Origin: Silene noctiflora
Taxonomy: Eukaryota; Streptophyta; Magnoliopsida; Caryophyllales; Caryophyllaceae
DNA length: 21,892 bases
Reading direction: 5' to 3'
Assembly (NCBI GenBank): GCA_009801015.1
Contig: VHZZ01000254.1
Coordinates: 80,799-102,690 of the forward strand
This document shows, in pieces, positions 19,401 to 21,892 of the stretch (positions are counted from its first letter, which is position 1; each line of letters opens with the position of its first letter). The notes beneath the pieces were generated by a model. The model did not search any database, had not been told where the DNA came from, and was given only the letters and a program-made list of their open reading frames with translations. The translations under genes were made by a program, and so were the position numbers.

Positions 19401-21892
19401 ATGAGTACTGAACTACTGACTAGTGAATACTAAAACGAGTTCCTGAAATGTCTACTCGGTTATATTGTAGCCTTGTGGGTACTAAACTAGAGTAGAATAA
19501 CCTAAGTTACTTCCTTTTGGAACAGTGCAGTTGGCCTACTGTTGTTCCTCGACAGATAAAAAGGCTATTTGTAGCAAATAACATAAACATTTTTTATGTT
19601 ATTGATAAAATATCTCATATTCCACCCGCCTGCCAGTAAAACGGAAAACAAACGTTTTCATTTGCTTGCAGTATTACATCACTTATCGTGCATATTTCTG
19701 GTGAAGGTAATGCCTGAAACAAACAAAGCATATGAAATGACTGCTTCCTTTCTAAAACCATCAAATTTGCATTTCCTCGGAACTGCACAATAAGAAGGCG
19801 TCGAAAAAAGCCCCCGCTCACTTTCCAACAAGAACTCATCACTCATAGTACCTTTCGAAAAATATTTTGAGGTTTCACAAAGACAAATAGCCTCATGAGA
19901 GATGGTCTTAAAATAATCTGATGCCAAGATTTCCCACTTAACTAATAATCCTACCTAGATGCCCATGAACCCACTAAAAACTAAAATCAAGGAATAACTA
20001 ACCCATCATATGGGTCAGTCTGATTAATCATGAGACCGTCTCTTGCAAAATAATATTTATGCATAGAGAAAAGAAGCCAACTGTGCTACCACATAAAATC
20101 AAGCGTTCAACGTTCAAGTACCACCAGACACCAGTTCTATACATCAATACTTGACCATATACTAGATATACTTTTCTTGAGAAGTAAGATGTTATAGAAG
20201 TTTAGTCTCACGTCCATGATAGGAGCACCCTACGTCAAACCTGTAAAAAGAGGTGTGCACTTTTTCTGCTGAGATATAACAGCCAATGCACTACTATTGG
20301 AAAATCATTATTTATGGAAAAGGCAAACCAATTCTACTATGATACAATCACAGAACGAAACAAATATACACACCATGTCCACTTGAATAGCTTGCATGTT
20401 GTCAGGTCCAGAACCCTGAATCCGAAATAAAGCAATACCATCCTCTGTATATGTATCATCAGGAACCCCCTGCTCAGCAATGTACTTTTTGTATCCTTCA
20501 CTTACTCCACCCTGGTGATTGTCCCAAAAAAATGTCATTCTCAATCAAGCTTGGGAGGCTAATATATCAAGTGTCAATCAGAGTATATGCTGTGAGTATC
20601 CACGAACCTTAAAGACAATAAAGCTTTGAAAGATAGCGAAGAATTGAATTGGCTCACTTCCTTCATAAAAACGAGCCTACAGATAACAACCAACCAAATA
20701 AAAGTGAAACTGAGAAACTCCCATGTATTGACTAACCACAGAATATTTTCTTAGTTAAGGGGTGTAGTTAAAGTGATATAACTATGAAAACGTTACCAAA
20801 GAAGGCAAGAACTTCATCGATTCTACCATCTTGCTAGCGAGAGCCAAAGCTGATGTTTGTTCATCCTGTAATTATGTGACCCATCTCAGCAATAAAAATA
20901 AGAAAGGTGGCACAATAAATCATTGAGCCATGACAATAAAAAAATACGTAGAATCAACAACATCCATATGCTTTTGTTCTAATGATTTGCTCCTCTTACC
21001 CACTTAAAATTGAACGAGACCATGACTCCTTTCCACTTTATTTCGACAACAAGTAAAAGAAGAGCTCAAATTACAAATGTAAGGCGTGAGACGCAGAAAC
21101 AATAAATACTTACCTCAACACTCTGTGTGCCAAACCATGTTCCAATAAGATACTCCTCTTTATCTTCTCCAGGATATGAATACTGAAAGATGTAGCAATC
21201 TCCACTGTAGAATTTCGACTGTTCAGAAGCTGAAAGGAGAGTCTTCTCATCGCCATTTACTCGCCACACCTGTACCACCATTGAATAAGTACCAGTTGAG
21301 ATTTGTACTAGTATTTGCTACCACTAGCATGCGAAATTTACTGCTTGTTTGGATGGAGAGGTTAGGATGGAAGAAAAGGGGATGGGAAGGGAAACCGTCA
21401 CTGCACCTGCAAATTTCCACTGCAGTCAATATAAGGTTGAGGCTCATCAACAGCGGGAGCAGATTTCACAAGGCCCTTCACATTGACTCCCTGACGTTTG
21501 AGAAGAGCTGGAAGGATATAAACAATGACGATTTGGATATCAGATGTTAACAGAATAAAGAGAAAAACTGACGAATTATTTTTTTTTTGCGGAAATACTG
21601 AACAAATAAATACTCCCTCCACTTACATGAATTTTTGGACCAAAGTTTTAGGAGATGGGAAAATGGGAAATATGTGAGACATTAGAGAACACTGGGGTCC
21701 ACACTTGCATGGAATTGTTTTTGTGGGTTATGATTTTTTTTTTCTTTAGTACCCAAAGTAGAAATGTAGTGAATCGGTCTGAATTCTGAATGTCCCGAAA
21801 AGAACCTGATGAATAATGCAATTCATAAAGCTAAGACTGCCTCAACATCACTTACCAGCAACCTTGCCTCTTCCATCTTCAGAGACGGCCAC
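13330..21892 (-). CDS. VLN4: Villin, VLN4-like (actin-bundling), C-terminal 604 residues; 5' part outside window
   Basis: Villins bind, bundle and cap actin filaments, with Ca2+-dependent activity in several plant members. Exons in order: 21856-21892 (partial), 21407-21507, 21114-21269, 20797-20865, 20608-20676, 20374-20511, 19179-19307, 18252-18399, 18103-18113, 17119-17259, 16188-16313, 16043-16108, 14840-15167, 14467-14648, 13330-13443. All junctions are GT-AG with matching phase and no internal stop. Segment numbering: end of gelsolin repeat 3 (1-40), repeat 4 (about 42-160), repeat 5 (about 185-270), repeat 6 (about 285-390), linker (398-543), headpiece (544-604). Arabidopsis VLN4, as I recall it, is about 974 residues, so roughly 370 N-terminal residues are missing here. 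The linker DKPKRR..RSRSMSSSPDRARVR and the ending KWKQNKLKTGLQLF point to VLN4 or its close relative VLN5 rather than VLN1-3. The gene lies about 1.9 kb upstream of the epimerase start, on the same strand. Confidence 0.93.
13807..14052. repeat. 123-bp tandem duplication in villin intron
   Basis: Two head-to-tail units, 13807-13929 and 13930-14052, share gtcatttgctatgaca, agtgtaat, ggtacgcca and ccatggactcgatc, with scattered differences. They sit in the 1,023 bp intron between the last two villin exons, next to cggg-rich sequence that looks like a dispersed repeat. The moderate divergence implies an older duplication. Confidence 0.85.
14467..14648 (-). CDS. VLN4: Villin exon, acidic linker and headpiece start
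   Basis: 182 bp completing a split Glu and encoding TPTPDSNSEEMPKE through EIDITRRE. The acceptor is ttacag and the donor gttctc, an unusual but GT-type site. An acidic stretch, QEDNKEDDAEEEE, precedes VYPYDRLTTTSEDPAPEID, the N-terminal half of the headpiece. Confidence 0.9.
14840..15167 (-). CDS. VLN4: Villin exon, basic Ser/Arg-rich linker
   Basis: 328 bp encoding 109 residues from KPKRRNPVFGGRSGVPDKSN to MPRSRK plus one base. The acceptor is atccag and the donor gtgggc. The exon is rich in Ser, Arg and Pro, with RSRSMSSSPDRARVRGRSP and STPPPMIRKLYPRSGTP, many of them S/T-P sites. It is predicted disordered. This linker is the part that distinguishes VLN4/VLN5 from other plant villins. 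Confidence 0.93.
15168..16042 (-). other. Villin intron (0.88 kb)
   Basis: Bounded by gtaagt and atccag. Flanking exons are both phase 0 and join as ALD-KPKRR, as in other VLN4 proteins, so no exon is missing. Nothing else recognisable. Confidence 0.7.
16043..16108 (-). CDS. VLN4: Villin exon, end of core
   Basis: 66 bp encoding IHGNSFQRKLSILKNGGAPA plus LD, phase 0, acceptor gtcag, donor gtaagt. HGNSFQRKL closes repeat 6 in plant villins. Confidence 0.93.
16188..16313 (-). CDS. VLN4: Villin exon, gelsolin repeat 6 end
   Basis: 126 bp encoding KFVERDFLLEKLSPKVPIYV through TRFFTWDSAKSG, phase 0, acceptor aacag, donor gtgagt. MEGNEPSFFTRFFTWD is highly conserved. Confidence 0.94.
17119..17259 (-). 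CDS. VLN4: Villin exon, gelsolin repeat 6 core
   Basis: 141 bp encoding VVEIHNFTQDDLMTEDIYIL through KSKLQALTIGE, phase 0, acceptor ttacag, donor gtaaga. NFTQDDLMTEDIYILDCH is a hallmark of villin/gelsolin repeat 6 and includes acidic residues of the type that bind Ca2+. Confidence 0.95.
17868..18049. mobile_element. Candidate non-autonomous DNA element in villin intron
   Basis: It starts agtggcagatctag and ends with the imperfect inverse of that sequence (reverse strand agtggcggaacgag, 11 of 14 matching). It has no coding capacity. Similar 'agtggcgga' ends occur on many plant repeats, and aggagtggcggttctag near 1832 may be a related fragment. No target duplication is clear. The 11-nt villin microexon lies only about 55 bp beyond its end. 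Confidence 0.4.
18103..18113 (-). CDS. VLN4: Villin 11-nt microexon
   Basis: The 11 bases AAGATTTGAAG are flanked by gagcag and gtttgt. Joined to the preceding G they read GAA GAT TTG AAG, giving EDLK and completing SFVREDLKVVEIHNF, which lines up with the VLN4 segment I recall as TKEVLKVTEIYNF. Without it the phase of the flanking exons does not match. A second acceptor three bases in (cagaag) would give an 8-nt version with one residue fewer, also in frame. Confidence 0.8.
18252..18399 (-). CDS. VLN4: Villin exon, gelsolin repeat 5 end
   Basis: 148 bp encoding PNLQSKTYKEGAEPEPFWQL through DPHLFSCSFVR plus one base (G). The acceptor is ctgcag and the donor gtatat. Its one-base overhang needs a two-base-phase partner, which the next large exon does not give; this is what revealed the microexon at 18103-18113. 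Confidence 0.92.
18420..18574. mobile_element. Candidate MITE with agacggtttcac-type ends
   Basis: The left end agacggtttcacaataaaat resembles the inverse of the right end, read as agacagtctcacactaaatagt. The right side also repeats ttagtgtgag twice. It lies in the villin intron at 18400-19178. A further tgagaccgtctc fragment lies near 20023-20036. It is non-coding; assignment rests on imperfect terminal repeats only. Confidence 0.4.
19179..19307 (-). CDS. VLN4: Villin exon, gelsolin repeat 5
   Basis: 129 bp encoding VPSSLNSSYCYILHSGTTVF through HQELVERQLDIIK, phase 0, acceptor atcag, donor gtattt. SSLNSSYCYILH and TVFTWSGNLTS are typical repeat 5 strands. Confidence 0.93.
19308..20373 (-). 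other. Villin intron (1.07 kb)
   Basis: Bounded by gtgtgt and atcag. It contains the tgagaccgtctc repeat fragment near 20030. No coding exon was found, and flanking exons join in phase without one. Confidence 0.65.
20374..20511 (-). CDS. VLN4: Villin exon, repeat 4-5 junction
   Basis: 138 bp encoding GGVSEGYKKYIAEQGVPDDT through GSGPDNMQAIQVDM, phase 0, acceptor caccag, donor gtgtgt. LFRIQGSGPDNMQAIQVD opens repeat 5. Confidence 0.93.
20608..20676 (-). CDS. VLN4: Villin exon, gelsolin repeat 4
   Basis: 69 bp encoding ARFYEGSEPIQFFAIFQSFI plus VFK, phase 0, acceptor ctgtag, donor gttcgt. EGSEPIQFFAIFQ is strongly conserved in villins. Confidence 0.93.
20797..20865 (-). CDS. VLN4: Villin exon, gelsolin repeat 4 helix
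   Basis: 69 bp encoding DEQTSALALASKMVESMKFL plus PSL, phase 0, acceptor ttacag, donor gtaacg. This is the long helix of repeat 4. Confidence 0.92.
21114..21269 (-). CDS. VLN4: Villin exon, gelsolin repeat 4 start
   Basis: 156 bp encoding VWRVNGDEKTLLSASEQSKF through YLIGTWFGTQSVE, phase 0, with acceptor gtacag and donor gtaagt. FYSGDCYIFQYSYPG is a classic gelsolin-fold strand with the Gly-Asp pair often involved in Ca2+ binding. Confidence 0.94.
21407..21507 (-). CDS. VLN4: Villin exon, repeat 3-4 junction
   Basis: 101 bp encoding LLKRQGVNVKGLVKSAPAVD and EPQPYIDCSGNLQ after a split Ala. The acceptor is ttccag and the donor gtgcag. LLKRQGVNVKG is a highly conserved plant-villin block leading into repeat 4. 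Confidence 0.92.
21603..21720. repeat. Stowaway-like fragment in villin intron
   Basis: The sequence tactccctccacttacat resembles the terminal ctccctccgtccc of Stowaway-type Tc1/mariner MITEs. The matching far end was not found, so this is at most a degraded or one-ended copy. Confidence 0.3.
21856..21892 (-). CDS. VLN4: Villin exon (partial at window edge)
   Basis: 37 bp visible, encoding VAVSEDGRGKVA plus one base of a split Ala, followed by a gtaagt donor. It matches the end of gelsolin repeat 3 of plant villins. The exon continues beyond the window. Confidence 0.85.

Noticed and set aside
1-21892. A novel multi-gene system, CRISPR array or viral element
   Set aside because: Only two ordinary plant genes and small repeats are supported; nothing resembling a cluster, array, capsid, integrase or reverse transcriptase was found.

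Overview
The window is plant nuclear DNA: AT-rich, intron-dense, with GT-AG introns of about 76 bp to 2.4 kb, dispersed MITE- and SINE-like repeats, and two genes whose proteins resemble well-known plant families. Short repeat motifs such as tacggagta and gacggatagt are ones I associate with Caryophyllales (beet, spinach and quinoa relatives). That placement is an inference; the sequence itself only says flowering plant, probably a eudicot.

Layout. Positions 1-4964 hold no recognisable gene: repeat fragments, a compact double-hairpin MITE (238-374), a GAT microsatellite, and the 3' flank of gene 1. Gene 1 (4965-11404, minus strand, 8 coding exons) is a putative glucose-6-phosphate 1-epimerase of the aldose-1-epimerase superfamily. 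Every exon can be placed by protein similarity and splice phase, but exon 6 carries two extra bases that shift the frame and bring in an early stop, so this copy is either a broken allele or carries a sequence error. Positions 11405-13329 are the spacer between the genes. It holds the gene 1 promoter side, three copies of a ~110 bp tandem repeat, and a tRNA-derived SINE inserted in the middle copy with a 15 bp target duplication. Gene 2 (13330 to the window edge at 21892, minus strand, 15 coding exons visible) is the C-terminal 604 residues of a plant villin most like Arabidopsis VLN4: end of gelsolin repeat 3, repeats 4-6, a basic/Ser-rich then acidic linker, and the villin headpiece. It includes an 11-nt microexon. 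Its 5' part lies beyond the window.

The two genes lie head to tail on the minus strand with no evident functional link: one is carbohydrate metabolism, the other actin-filament bundling. I found no RNA gene, CRISPR array, viral element or new multi-gene system. The points most worth checking are the exon 6 frameshift, the villin microexon, and the SINE/tandem-repeat structure upstream of gene 1.
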